NCBI GenBank assembly: GCA_032690845.1
Contig: CM064426.1
Coordinates: 62,038,631 to 62,102,630, forward strand
Direction: 5' to 3'
From: Eleusine coracana subsp. coracana
Taxonomy: Eukaryota; Streptophyta; Magnoliopsida; Poales; Poaceae
DNA length: 64,000 nucleotides
The notes under the pieces were generated by a model that saw nothing but the letters and a program-made list of their open reading frames with translations, was not told the origin of the DNA and searched no databases. This document shows positions 43,520-54,015 of this stretch, piece after piece (position 1 is the first letter of the stretch; every line of letters starts with the position of its first letter). The translations under genes were made by a program, and so were the position numbers.

Positions 43520-46092
43520 TCTTTGTAGGCAGCAGGTGGAGGCCTGGAGAACAAATGGTTGATGGACTCTGGGTGTTCGCGGAACATGACCGGAGATGCA
43601 AAGTGGTTCTCCAACCTCACTCCCTTGAAGCACCAGGAGTATGTGACCTTTTGGAGATGACAAGAGAGGGAGAGTGAAGGCAAGAGGCACGGTAAAGGTA
43701 AATGAAAAATTCACTCTCAAGGATGTTGGTTTGGTTGAGCATCTCAAGTACACTCCTATCTATTTCTCAGCTGCTTGATGTTGGTTTGGAAGTGCGCTTT
43801 AAGAAAAATGCTTCTTGTGTTCTTGATTCGAATGGCTCTTTGTATTGTGGGATTTCTAGCGTTGGGAAAGTTTTTTGTACTGATTTTGCTGGTTCTCCTA
43901 GTTCACACAAGTGCTTGTTTGCTCAATCATCTTCTGAGCTCTAGAAATGGCATAGTAGACTAGGTCACATAAGCTTTGACTTGTTATATCGCTTGAGTCG
44001 CCTAGGTTTGATCCAAGGATTGCCTAAGCTCAAATTTGATAAGGATTTGGTTTGTGCTCCTTGTCGTCATGGGAAAATGATTGCCGCTTCTCATCCACCA
44101 ATTAATTTGGGAATGACTGAACGCCCTGGAGAGTTGCTTCACATGAACACTATTGGTCCTTTTCGGGTTCGTTCGACGGGTGGGAAGTGGTATGTTCTTG
44201 TGATTGTTGATGACTACTCTCGCTACTCTTGGGTTTACTTTCTTGAGAGCAAGGATGAAGTGTTTCATCACTTTTGGAGCTTAGCTTTAAGGTTGTTCAA
44301 GGAACTCCCTGGTGCATTACGAGCAATCCGTAGTGATAATCACACCAAATTCAAGAACTCCTCCTTTGATGCTTTCTGTCTTGAGCATGGTATTGAGCAT
44401 CAATTTTCAGCACCTCGTGTTCCTCAGCAGAATGGTGTGGTCAAAAGAAAGAACAGAACCTTGATGGAGATGGCTCGGACGATGCTCGATGAGCATAGGA
44501 CTCCGAGGCGGTTCTGGTCTGAGGCCATCAACACTGCTTGCTATGTTTCCAATCGGATTTTCTAGCACTCAATTCTTAATGTGACCTCCTATGAGCTACA
44601 TTTTGGGAGGAAGCCTTCTGTTTCTCATTTGCGTGCCTTTGGATGCAAGAGCTTCATTCTCAAGCATGGCAATCTTGATAAGTTTAAGTCTAGATCTTTC
44701 GATGGCATCATTCTTGGCTACACCATTCATGGCCATTCCTACAAAATTATGAATTTGGAAACTAACACCATCATAGAGTCCTGTGATGTAACCTTTGATG
44801 AATCAAACTCTTGTGCAAGCAATGTCATTGAGACTGTAGGTACCAAGGAGATGGAGGAGAGCATCTTTGTAGAAGAGGACCTATAGGGCTTGGATGATGA
44901 CGATGATGAGTCATTCCATCTCACATCCGAGCTTGTTCCTACTGCTACCATCACTCCAGCAGAGGGTCTAGAAGCTTCTACATCTACTTCAGTAGCTATC
45001 GAGTGAGCTCCAGCTGTGGTTGAGGGGGAGGTACGCTCTGAGAGAAATGCTCCTCACCACATTCAGCATCAACATCCACCTTAACAGATGATCGGTAATC
45101 TCTATGAGAGGACAACAAGGTCAAGGTCTGCACAACTTGCTTGCTTTACCAACTCTCTCTTTGATGCCACCTTTGAACCCCTGGATGTTGGACACGTACT
45201 ATCTGATGAACATTGGGTTACTGCCATGCATGAGGAGTTGGAGAACTTTGAGAGAAACAAAGTATGGACCCTAGTAGAGCCTCCTGTTGGTGTCAATGTC
45301 ATAGGAACAAATGAGTGTTTAAAAACAAGCGTGGGGAAGATGGTGAGGTTCTTAGAAACAAGTGTAGGCTTGTTGCCCAGGGTTTTAGTCAAGTGGAGGG
45401 CTTAGACTATAGGGAAACCTTTGCTCCTGTTGCACGCATAGAAGCCGTTAGGATCTTGCTTGCATTTGCTGCCTCTAAGGGCATTAGACTCTATCAAATG
45501 GATGTCAAGAGTGCTTTCCTAAATGGTTTCATAAAGGAAGAGGTTTATGTAAAACAACCACTGGCTTTGAGCACCACAAATACCCAAACTGTGTGTACAA
45601 GCTTCTTTGTACGGGCTAAAGCAAGCACTTAGGGTATGGTATGCTAGGCTTAAGACATTCTTGCTGGAGCGCGGGTATGTCATGGGGTGTGTTGACAAAA
45701 CCTTATTCACTCTCAAGCATGGCAATGACTTTCTAATTGTTCAGATTTACGTGGATGATATCATCTTTGATGGTTCCTCTAATGCTCTTGTGTCTAGATT
45801 TCAGGAAGCCATGGAAAGTGAATTTCAGATCTCGATGATGGGTGAGCTCACCTTCTTTCTTGGACTTCAAATCAAGCAGTGCAAGCATGGCACCTTCATA
45901 CATCAAGCCAAGTACACAAAGTTTCTTCTGAAGAAGTTCGACATGGTCAATGTGAAGCCGTTGTCTACACCAATGTCCACTACAACAGCACTTGAGCCCG
46001 ATGAAGACTGTGAAGCGGTGGACCAAAGGGAGTACAAGAGCATGATTGGCTGCCTCTTGTACCTGACGGCGACAAGACCCGACATACACTTT
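43520..46092 (+). pseudogene. Element C pol: protease, integrase and reverse transcriptase
   Basis: Protease active-site region WLMDSGCSRNMTG is at about 43555-43595. The integrase zinc region (about 43945-44090) contains a TAG at 43942. The integrase core has YVLVIVDDYSRYSW and IRSDNHTKF, but the third catalytic residue is lysine (AAA at 44443-44445, in NGVVKRKN) where glutamate is required. A TAG at 44562 follows. Reverse transcriptase (45315-46092) has LYQMDVKSAFLNG and the active site YVDDIIFDG at about 45750. The frame shifts near 45600, and coding stops at TATRPDIHF where element B1 begins. RNase H is missing. Confidence 0.85.
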
Positions 46093-48032
46093 TGAAAGGA
46101 CCGAGTGACCGAGAGGGGAGGGGGGGGGGGGGGGGGTGAATCGGGAACTCCCACTATGTACCAAATTCGCCAATTCCTAAAATCAACCACTCAAAACAAC
46201 TCCTATAACCATTCTAGTGGTGGTCACACTAGCAAGTTTAAATCTCTATGAAGGAACGACATCTTAAGCATACTAGTGGATCACTCAAGTCAACACGACT
46301 CCTATGCAAGCTAATAATAAAGGAACGCGGAAGCACACCACAAGCTAGCAAGGGAGCCTACTCATGCAATTCTACAAGATAAGGAACTAGTGCACACGAG
46401 CATGAGTAGTACAACACATACAAGGTAAGCAATCGCGTCAATGCAACTTCTATACATGCTAGTGATCAAATGCGGAAGCTCAAACACTACTAGCAAACAA
46501 GAAGCCTATTCCTGCAAGTCTACAAGATAATCAACTAGAACAAGACAAGCACACAAGCATGAATAGCATGGTATGTAAGTGCGAAAAGTAATGCATCATA
46601 GTAAAGAGTAGAGTAAGATATGGCTCATGATTTTTTCCCGAGGTCTCAGAAGGATGGCACCTTCCCCTACTCGTTGGACCACTCCCGCCGGAGTTCCGGT
46701 CCCTCCCGCCACCAAGTGGAGTTCTCACTCACGGGCCCGCAATCACTCCCGAAGTGAAGACAAGCTATGTGTCACCGCTGCTACCACAACACAAGCTCAC
46801 CTCCCTCGAGAACTTGCCGGACTCCCCGAGCCGACACGGGCGCTCACTAGCGATGCCCCTTTCAACGGCGGGCTCAAACCATGTACAAACATGTGATGGC
46901 CTTCACAACCAATCACGATAGGCTCGATCACTAACACCTAACCGGTCTAGGTCTCACCATAGACCAAGAGTAACAATCTAGATCACACCCTCAAGGGCAC
47001 ACTAGCCTTAGATGTGCAAGATACTCAAGTTACTCTCCACTAGCACTCTCAAGATATGCAATATCTCCTCCTAGTGCTCTCCTCTTTTCCTCTTGGACCT
47101 TACCAAATGCTCTCAGATATTCCACTGGCCAAGAGAGGTCACAAAGACCCCAGCAACAAAGTTATATAGGCTCCCAACCTCAAACTAGTCGTTGCTCCAC
47201 GAAATCAGCTTTTTGGGCCTACTGACCGTATGGTCCAATCACTCCCTAACCGGATAGTCCGGTCACTGCAACACAATGCACAAATGGCTCTAACCACTGC
47301 TGATTCTTCTGCTGACCGGACTGTACGGTCACCTAACTGGACCGCTCGGTCCGTTTCTCTCTCTAGGCTAGAAACATTTCAGCGCTGGCTTCCTCTCTGC
47401 CCTATGCAAGCCGTCCTAATCGGACCATCCGGTCAGTAGACTGGACCGTCTGGTCTATATAGACTCTGGCACAGACAGATTCCTTGCTGAGTCGCTGTAG
47501 CCTCCAGACAAAACCTCTAAGTGACCATACAGTCCGATCACCACTGACCCCTCTGTCTGGTCACTTCAATCTGAAGATGAAACTCCTCGTCCTTGCTTGA
47601 CTTTGTTTCCCGGCTTCTCCAAATAGCTCCTTGGCTTCTCCACTGTCAACTAGTGCCTGTGATTTCATCGAGCAACCTTGGACATCACCAACTAGACATG
47701 ACCTAAGAGAATGACCTAGACCCCCTTGATAGTCCGTTTTTTCCTATGGACTCAAAGCCCTAACAACTAGACAAGTGTACCCAACACTTGGACCATAGCT
47801 TGTTCTCTGCTTTGATCCATCTTCATGAACCCTTAACCTTCGTCAAGTTCACAAGCCTCCATGCTTGTGGTCATTGTCATCAATCGCCAATTCCACCATT
47901 GACAATCATCATAAGGTAGAAGAGGTTTCCTACACGAACAACACTCGTGTATATATTAGGCATATTTCATGTTTATCATTCATCACCAAAACATCATACC
48001 TTGAGGTGACCTCAATGGTCTTGAACCTTACA
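46093..48032 (-). repeat. 3' LTR of element B1
   Basis: 1940 bases, on the minus strand TGTAAGG to CCTTTCA. It contains a poly-G/C tract (46117-46134), a minus-strand TATA region near 47160, and several CCGGAC-N-GTCCGG palindromes (about 47225-47545). It is longer than the LTRs of element A. Confidence 0.85.
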
Positions 48033-49215
48033 ATCTCCCCCTTTTTGGTGATGGATGACAACCACTACTTATGATGATCCAAAATGGACGAGCAAGAAAG
48101 AACCATAGGAAAAGAAAGGATTGAAAGGCATACCTTGGTCCTTACCTTAGAGTAGGCTCCCCCTTAAGATGTGCTAGGTGTTGAGGGAGAACTGCCCACT
48201 TGTTTAGCGCACTTGGATGTTAATATTGAGCTGAAATTTGCGCTTGTCTTGGTGTTGTGGTTGAGGATCTTGGTGAAGTAGACACACACCAAGCACATAG
48301 ATGTGCATGTCATTGTAAATGTACATTGTCGCCGTAGACATGCACCATCGTTGTTCTTCTCCATGTTGGTGTAGATGTTTATCTTGATGTGATCCTCATG
48401 TGTACTTCAAGTGAACATGCACCATTTGCTTCGTGTTCTCTTCTTTGTCACCTCATAGCTTGCTTGTATCTTCATGTTCTTTTCTCCCTTTTTGTGTTCT
48501 CAACCTAAGCTTGGCTTTTGGATCTTCATGTTCCTTCTCCCCCTTTGTCACCTATCACAAAAAATCAAACCAAAATATAATGAAACCAAGAGGCATAACA
48601 TAGTTGGCAAGAGTTAGGATAACTCTCCCTTTCATGGTGCTCTTCCTTGGTCGCAATGGTGTTCCACCGTAGCTCCCCCTACACTTATGACTCAACAAAA
48701 TATTTTCTCAAATATGAAAAGGTTAGTCATTTGAGAGATGGGAATGTATGAGCCACTTGTCTATGAGCCGCACGAGTAGATTTAACCTTGGAGCTCGGTT
48801 GAACATGGCTCAATGGACATGAAGCACAAATATCACTATTTGATCATCTAGAGAGTCATGTACTCACATTGTAAATGAGCAACTCCCCCTAAACACATGC
48901 TTGGGAGCATGTATGGTATCACAATGCAAAGATGCATGAATGCAAAGAATGCAAATGCCACAAGTATACAATGCATGATGCATGCTTAAAGAAAAGAGAG
49001 AGAACCGCTATAAACCAAAGTGTCAACAACGAGTTGTTTCCTTCTCAAGCTTGCTCAAAATGGACTATTCTTCAAAGCCTTGGGTACACCATAAACCACC
49101 TTCCCAAGCTTAACCCATGTCCTTTGCTATCTCAAGAAGGTCCGAAGTCAACCTACAAATGAAGAGAAACAAGCAAACACTATACATATTTACAAAGGAC
49201 AAGCTCAAGGGTTAC
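48033..49215 (-). other. Polypurine tract and 3' tail of element B1
   Basis: Minus-strand AAAAAGGGGGAGAT adjoins the LTR at 48033-48046. The rest is AT-rich tail with no supported gene. Several further purine motifs (AGGGGGAG) occur near 48155-48160, 48540 and 48675. Confidence 0.7.
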
Positions 49216-50338
49216 TCATGTAAAGTTGGAGAGGTCGAGAACATTGAGTTCTCCTCTTAGCTTGTTGTAGGTCTTCTCATTGAGTGGCTTGGTGAAGATG
49301 TCTGCCAATTGTTCATGAGTTTGCACACTCACCAACTCGATGTTCTTCTTCTCAACATGATCCCTTATGAAGTGATGCCTTACTTGAATGTGCTTTGCAT
49401 GACCATGATCTCCAGTTTTAAGAGCCATCTTGATTGCCGCCTCACTATCATAATATAGTGGCATTTGAGTGTAGTTGAGGCCATAATCAGAGAGTGTTTG
49501 CCTCATGTAGAGAAGTTGGTCACAACACGCTCCCGCCACCATGTATTCTACTTCGGCTGTAGATGGAGCCACCGAGTTTTTCTTCTTTGAGGTCCAAGAT
49601 ACTAGAGATCTTCCAAGAAATTGGCAACCTCCCGACGTACTCTTCCTATTCACTTTGCAACCCGTGATGTCCAAATCTGAATACCCAAGTAACTCAAATC
49701 TTGTTCCTCTCGGATACCATAAGCCCATGGTAGGTGTGTACTTGAGGTATCTCATTATCCTCTTCACGACTGTCAAGTGTGACTCTTTTGGATTTGCATG
49801 GCAGCATGCACACAAGCACACACTAAACATGATGTCCGGTCTCGAAGCGGTGAGATAGAGCAAAGAACCAATCATAGATCTATAGAGCTTGGGGTTCACT
49901 GGTTTCCCTTTCACATCATCATCCAAGGGTTTGCTTGTTGCCATAAGTGTGTGCAAGGGCTTGCAATTTTCCATGTTGAATCTTTTGAGAAGGTCCTTGG
50001 TATACTTCTCTTGATAGATTTTCTCTCAATTGCTTGACTTGAAAGCCAAGGAATACATGCAACTCTCCAATCATTGACATTTGGAATTCTCTAGCCATCA
50101 TCTCTCAAAACTCTTCATTGAACTTCTCATTGGTTGACCCATAGATGATATCATCAATATAGATTTGGCACACAAAGAGATCCTTCCCAACATGCCTTGT
50201 GAACAAAGTGCTATCAATGCTTCCAATCTTGAAACCATTCTTGAGAAGGAAGTTCCTCAAGTGTTCATACCATGTCCTTGGTGCTTGCTTGAGGCCATAG
50301 AGAGCTTTCTTCAATTTGTATACATGCCTTGGATGTTT
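49216..50338 (-). pseudogene. Element B1 pol: end of reverse transcriptase and RNase H
   Basis: Read from 50338 leftwards: KLKKALYGLKQAPRTWYEHL, then active site CQIYIDDIIYGST (about 50170-50130), a frameshift near 50030-50100, MSMIGELHVFLGFQVKQ, and a long open frame 49974-49216 with MIGSLLYLTASRPD, the RNase H region (STAEVEYMVAGACCDQ) and the end LADIFTKPLNEKTYNKLRGE. This is copia pol. It is the only polymerase in the window attached to the LTR family that element A uses. Confidence 0.88.
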
Positions 50339-52224
50339 TGTAAGGTTCATGACCATTGAGGTCACCCCAAGGTATGATGTTTTGGTGATGAATAATAAAC
50401 ATGAAATATGACTAATATCTACATGAGTGTTGTTCGTGTAGGAAACCTCTTCTACCTTACGATGATTGACTATGGTGTCCTTGGCGATTGATGACAATGA
50501 CCACAAGCATGGAGGCTTGTGAACTTGATGGACTCCAAGGGTTGATGAAGATGGATCAAAGCGGAGAACAAGCTATGGTGCAAGTGTTTGGTACACTTGT
50601 CTAGTTGTTAGGGCTTTGAGTTCATAGGAAAAACTAGACTATCAAGGGGGTTTAGGTCATTCTCTTAGAACATGTCTAGTCGGTGATGTGCAAGGTTGCT
50701 TGGTGAAATCACAGGCACTAGGTGACAGTGGTGGAGCCAAGGAGCTGTTCGAAGAAGCCAGAAAATGAAGTCAAGCGAGGATGAAAAGTTTTGGCTTCTG
50801 GACATAGAGATCAGACAAAGGGGTCAGTGGAAAACGAACTGTATGACCACTATGGGGATTTGTCTAGGACTTACAGCGAGGAGCCAGGAGTCTTTCTGTG
50901 GCAGAACCTGTACAGACTGGATGGTCCAGTCAGCAGGGATTGCACAGGGCAGAGAGGAAGCTTCAGCGCGAAATGTTTCTGGACTAGAGAGAGAATTGGA
51001 CCGGACAGTCCGGTCAGCAGGAGAATCAGCAGGGGTCAGAGCCGTTGGTGCACTGTGCTGCAGTGACCGGACTGTCTGATTAGGCAGTGATTGGACTGTC
51101 CGGTCAGTAGGCCCAGAAAGCTGATTTCATGAAGCAACGACTAGTTTGAGGTTGGGATCCTATATAACTTCGTTGCTGGGGTCTTTGGGACCTCTCTTGG
51201 CCAGTGGAATACTTGAGAGCATTTGGTAAGGTCCAAGAGGAAAAGAGGAGAGCACTAGGAGGAGATATTGCATATCTTGAGAGTGCTAGAGGAGAGCACT
51301 AGGAGGAGATATTGCATATCTTGAGAGTGCTAGAGGCTAGGGTGTACTTGAAGGTGTGATCTAGATTGTTACTCTTGGTATGTGGTGAGACCTAGACCGG
51401 TTAGGTGACGATGATTGAGCCTATCGTGATCGGTTGTGAAGGCTGTCACACGTTTGTACATGGTTTGAGCCTACCGGTGAAAGGGGCATCAATAGTGAGC
51501 GCCCGTGTTGTCTTGGAGAGTCCGACAAGTTCTTGAGGGAGGCGAGCTTGTGCTTTATGCAGCGGTGACGCACATCGTGTCTTTACTCTAGGAGTGATTG
51601 CGGGCTCGTGGGCGAAAACTCCACTTGGTGGCGGGAGGGACTGTAACTCCAGCAGGAGTGGTCCAATGAGGAGTAGGGAAAGGCGCCATCCTTCCAAGAC
51701 CTCAGGAAAAAATCATGAGCCATCTCTTACTCTACTCCTTACTTTGATGCATTACTTTCCGCATTACATACCGTGCTATTCATGCTTGTGTGCTTATCAT
51801 ATTCTAGTTGATCACCTTGTAGACTTGCATGAATAGGCTTCTTGCTTGCTAGTAGTATTTGAGCTTCCGCATTTGATCACTAGTATGCATAGGAGTTGCA
51901 TTGGCTTGATTGCTTACCCTTGTATGTGTTGTACTACTCATGCTCTTGTGCACTAGTTACATATCTTGTAGAATTGCATGAGTAGGCTCCCTTGCTAGCT
52001 TGTGATGTGCTTCCGCATTTCTTTATTACTAGCTTGCATAAGAGTTGTATTGCCTTTGTGTGATCCACTAGTATGCTTAGGTTGTTGTTCCTTTCATAGG
52101 TTCATTATCTTACTAGTGTGATCACCACTAGGATTGTGTAGGAGCTGTTTTGAGTGGTCAGTTTTAGGAATTGGCCAATTTGGTACATAGTGCGAGTTCC
52201 CGATTCACCCCCTCCTCTCGGTCC
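50339..52224 (+). repeat. 5' LTR of element B2, 3' terminus missing
   Basis: Same family as LTRs A and B1. TATA box near 51158-51166 (CCTATATAAC). Palindrome units lie at about 50915-51105. A perfect 44-base tandem duplication is at about 51245-51332. The poly-C motif (ATTCACCCCCTCCTCTCGG) is present but the final bases and primer-binding site are lost. Confidence 0.82.
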
Positions 52225-52290
52225 CAAGTGCTCATTATAAGGCTTAACTGCCTTGAGTAGTGACCGTATTGAGTTGGGATATCATCCCAT

Positions 52291-53667
52291 TTGGGGCCGG
52301 GTCATGGCTCATGGAAGGATCATTTCAAAAGCTACCTAAATGCCATGATTCCGGATGAGTTGATCGATACTCTTGTGTACTTTGCCAATACCTTTACCGA
52401 TGATCATGTGTATGATGATTGTGTGGATGTTCCTAGTACTAGTGAGTGCCTAGATTCTACTAATGATGATTTGATAGGTTGCTCTACTAATATGGCTAAT
52501 GTGATGAGTGATAATGTGTCTCTTGATCTTGCTTGCTCCACTAGCGTAACTAGTATTGATGATGATTGTGAGTCCTTATTTGATCATGCTAGTAGTTCTC
52601 TTGTTGAGGAGTTCTTTGCTTTTCATGCCAATAACAATGAGGACTTACTTGATTCTCTTATTTGCTTGCGACGTTTGGTGGACAGAATTGTGGCAACTTC
52701 TTTCAAGCTTCCCAAGATTGTGATAGTTGAGAAGATCCTCTCCTTGCTTCTGAGTTGCAAGCTCTTCTACGTCACACTTGACCTTCTCATGGAGAAGAGT
52801 CTCTCCGTTGAGGACGTGATTGAGCTACTCTTCAAGGATGAGGAGATCACCGTGAGCATGGCGAAGAAGAAGACATCCAAGGCAAACCATGAAGCATCTT
52901 CAAGCAAAGAGAAAGAAGTAGCTTCGAGCTCAAACTTCTTTGATCCCTCCACAAGATTGTCTTGCAATAGCTTCTACGACCCCTTCGGAGCAATACATTC
53001 ATCAGGCGCTTCGTCGAGCTCTACCTCAAGTGTCATTCCAAGTCCTACTCCAAGCACCTTGGGTGGACCCAACATTGGCATAGGGGGAGCACCAACAACA
53101 ATGCTTGCTCGATCATTTGAGATGATCAATTTTGCGGCTTCGGCTCTGACGCCCCCATCTCCTCCACTCCCTCCACCACAAGATCACCTTTGGCATCTTC
53201 GTCGAGCTCACCAACAGGATCTCTTCTTTGAACTCAGTGAATTTGTGAGAAATCTGAATAATAACCTTTGTGAGAATCTATTGAGCATCTATGATCTTGT
53301 GTGTAGGATAAACTCTTTCAGAGGACTTCAGAGGATTGCACCTCATAAAGTGATCGACAAGCTTCTCCAACAAATCACAACTCCGGAGAGGGGTTTCTTA
53401 CTTGAGGAGGTAGTCAATAGGAGGCATGAGCTCTCTATTGAGAGAGCGATGGAGATGATACTCGTGCTCCACTCACAAATTGGATATGTGCTTGAGCACA
53501 TCACTGACCTCCATGATCCTTCCCATTACTACATCGACCTTGACAATGTGCACATGGGGGATGGTCATGGACATTGGAGGTATCATGCTCCTCACTATCC
53601 TATTAGGAGGAGACTTCAGAACGGGATTGCAAGAATCCCTATCTATGAGGATGGTCTTATTGCTTGA
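52291..53667 (+). CDS. Unrecognised 458-codon ORF in the gag position of element B2
   Basis: An uninterrupted frame in an otherwise decayed neighbourhood. The first Met codon in frame lies a little inside the open frame, so the start is uncertain. The protein is acidic and Asp/Ser/Cys-rich for about 190 residues, then basic (MAKKKTSKANHEASSSKEKE), then Ser/Pro-rich, then helical and leucine-rich with RGLQRIAPHKVIDKLLQQI and a histidine/tyrosine-rich end. I see no zinc knuckle and no copia gag core. After the TGA at 53665 and a TAA at 53692 the same frame enters the protease. It may be a highly diverged gag, or a gag replaced by other sequence. Confidence 0.6.
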   Translation: MGPGHGSWKDHFKSYLNAMIPDELIDTLVYFANTFTDDHVYDDCVDVPSTSECLDSTNDDLIGCSTNMANVMSDNVSLDLACSTSVTSIDDDCESLFDHASSSLVEEFFAFHANNNEDLLDSLICLRRLVDRIVATSFKLPKIVIVEKILSLLLSCKLFYVTLDLLMEKSLSVEDVIELLFKDEEITVSMAKKKTSKANHEASSSKEKEVASSSNFFDPSTRLSCNSFYDPFGAIHSSGASSSSTSSVIPSPTPSTLGGPNIGIGGAPTTMLARSFEMINFAASALTPPSPPLPPPQDHLWHLRRAHQQDLFFELSEFVRNLNNNLCENLLSIYDLVCRINSFRGLQRIAPHKVIDKLLQQITTPERGFLLEEVVNRRHELSIERAMEMILVLHSQIGYVLEHITDLHDPSHYYIDLDNVHMGDGHGHWRYHAPHYPIRRRLQNGIARIPIYEDGLIA

Positions 53668-53703
53668 TACGATGAGGTTAGTGCTAGTTAATCAAGTAAT
53701 GCT

Positions 53704-54015
53704 TTGGATACTTACCCTTCTTCCACTAGTGCTTGTCTTATGGCTACCACCAGGGTCAACTACAAGAGTGGAGGTACTTATTGGATTCTTGATAATGGGT
53801 GCACTCAACATATGACCGAGAAGCCAACCATGTTCACCACCATTGACGAAGATGAAGATAGTGAGAAGGTGACTTTTGGGGATAACTCAAAGGGGAGAGT
53901 TAGAGGCTCGGGCAAGGTGGCCATCACAAATGACCTCCATCTCTCCAAGGTCTTTCTTGTGGAAACCCTCAACTTCAACCTTCTGTCTATTGGTTAATGC
54001 TATGATAAGGGTTTC
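53704..54015 (+). pseudogene. Element B2 protease region, truncated
   Basis: Contains YWILDNGCTQHMT (retroviral-type aspartic protease motif with D-N-G in place of the usual D-S/T-G) and VFLVETLNFNLLSIG, the segment before the integrase zinc domain. A TAA at 53995 replaces an expected codon, and the frame then continues CYDKGF to 54015, where the element D LTR starts. Confidence 0.75.

Larger units (their letters stand above)
46093..50338 (-). mobile_element. Element B1: 3' half of an A-family copia element, minus strand
   Basis: Inserted in element C reverse transcriptase after ACTTT (46088-46092). It comprises the 3' LTR (46093-48032), the polypurine tract (48033-48046), a non-coding tail and the C-terminal half of pol. 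Its other half is absent: at 50339 the LTR of element B2 begins in the opposite orientation. The LTR belongs to the family of element A but is diverged at its inner end (TGAAAGG on the plus strand). Confidence 0.85.
50339..54015 (+). mobile_element. Element B2: 5' half of an A-family copia element
   Basis: Begins TGTAAGG at 50339 inside the pol of B1 and runs in the opposite direction. It comprises a 5' LTR (to about 52224), an uninterrupted unknown ORF and a protease region, and is cut at 54015 by the LTR of element D. The LTR terminus and primer-binding site are deleted: sequence jumps from CTCGGTCC to CAAGTGCTC, where element A has CTTACA plus TGGTATCAGAGCC. It has no right half in the window. 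Confidence 0.82.

Noticed and set aside
46093..52224. Single transposon with inverted LTRs
   Set aside because: The two LTRs differ in length and end sequence, and the pol of B1 stops abruptly at the B2 LTR. Two separate insertions explain it better.
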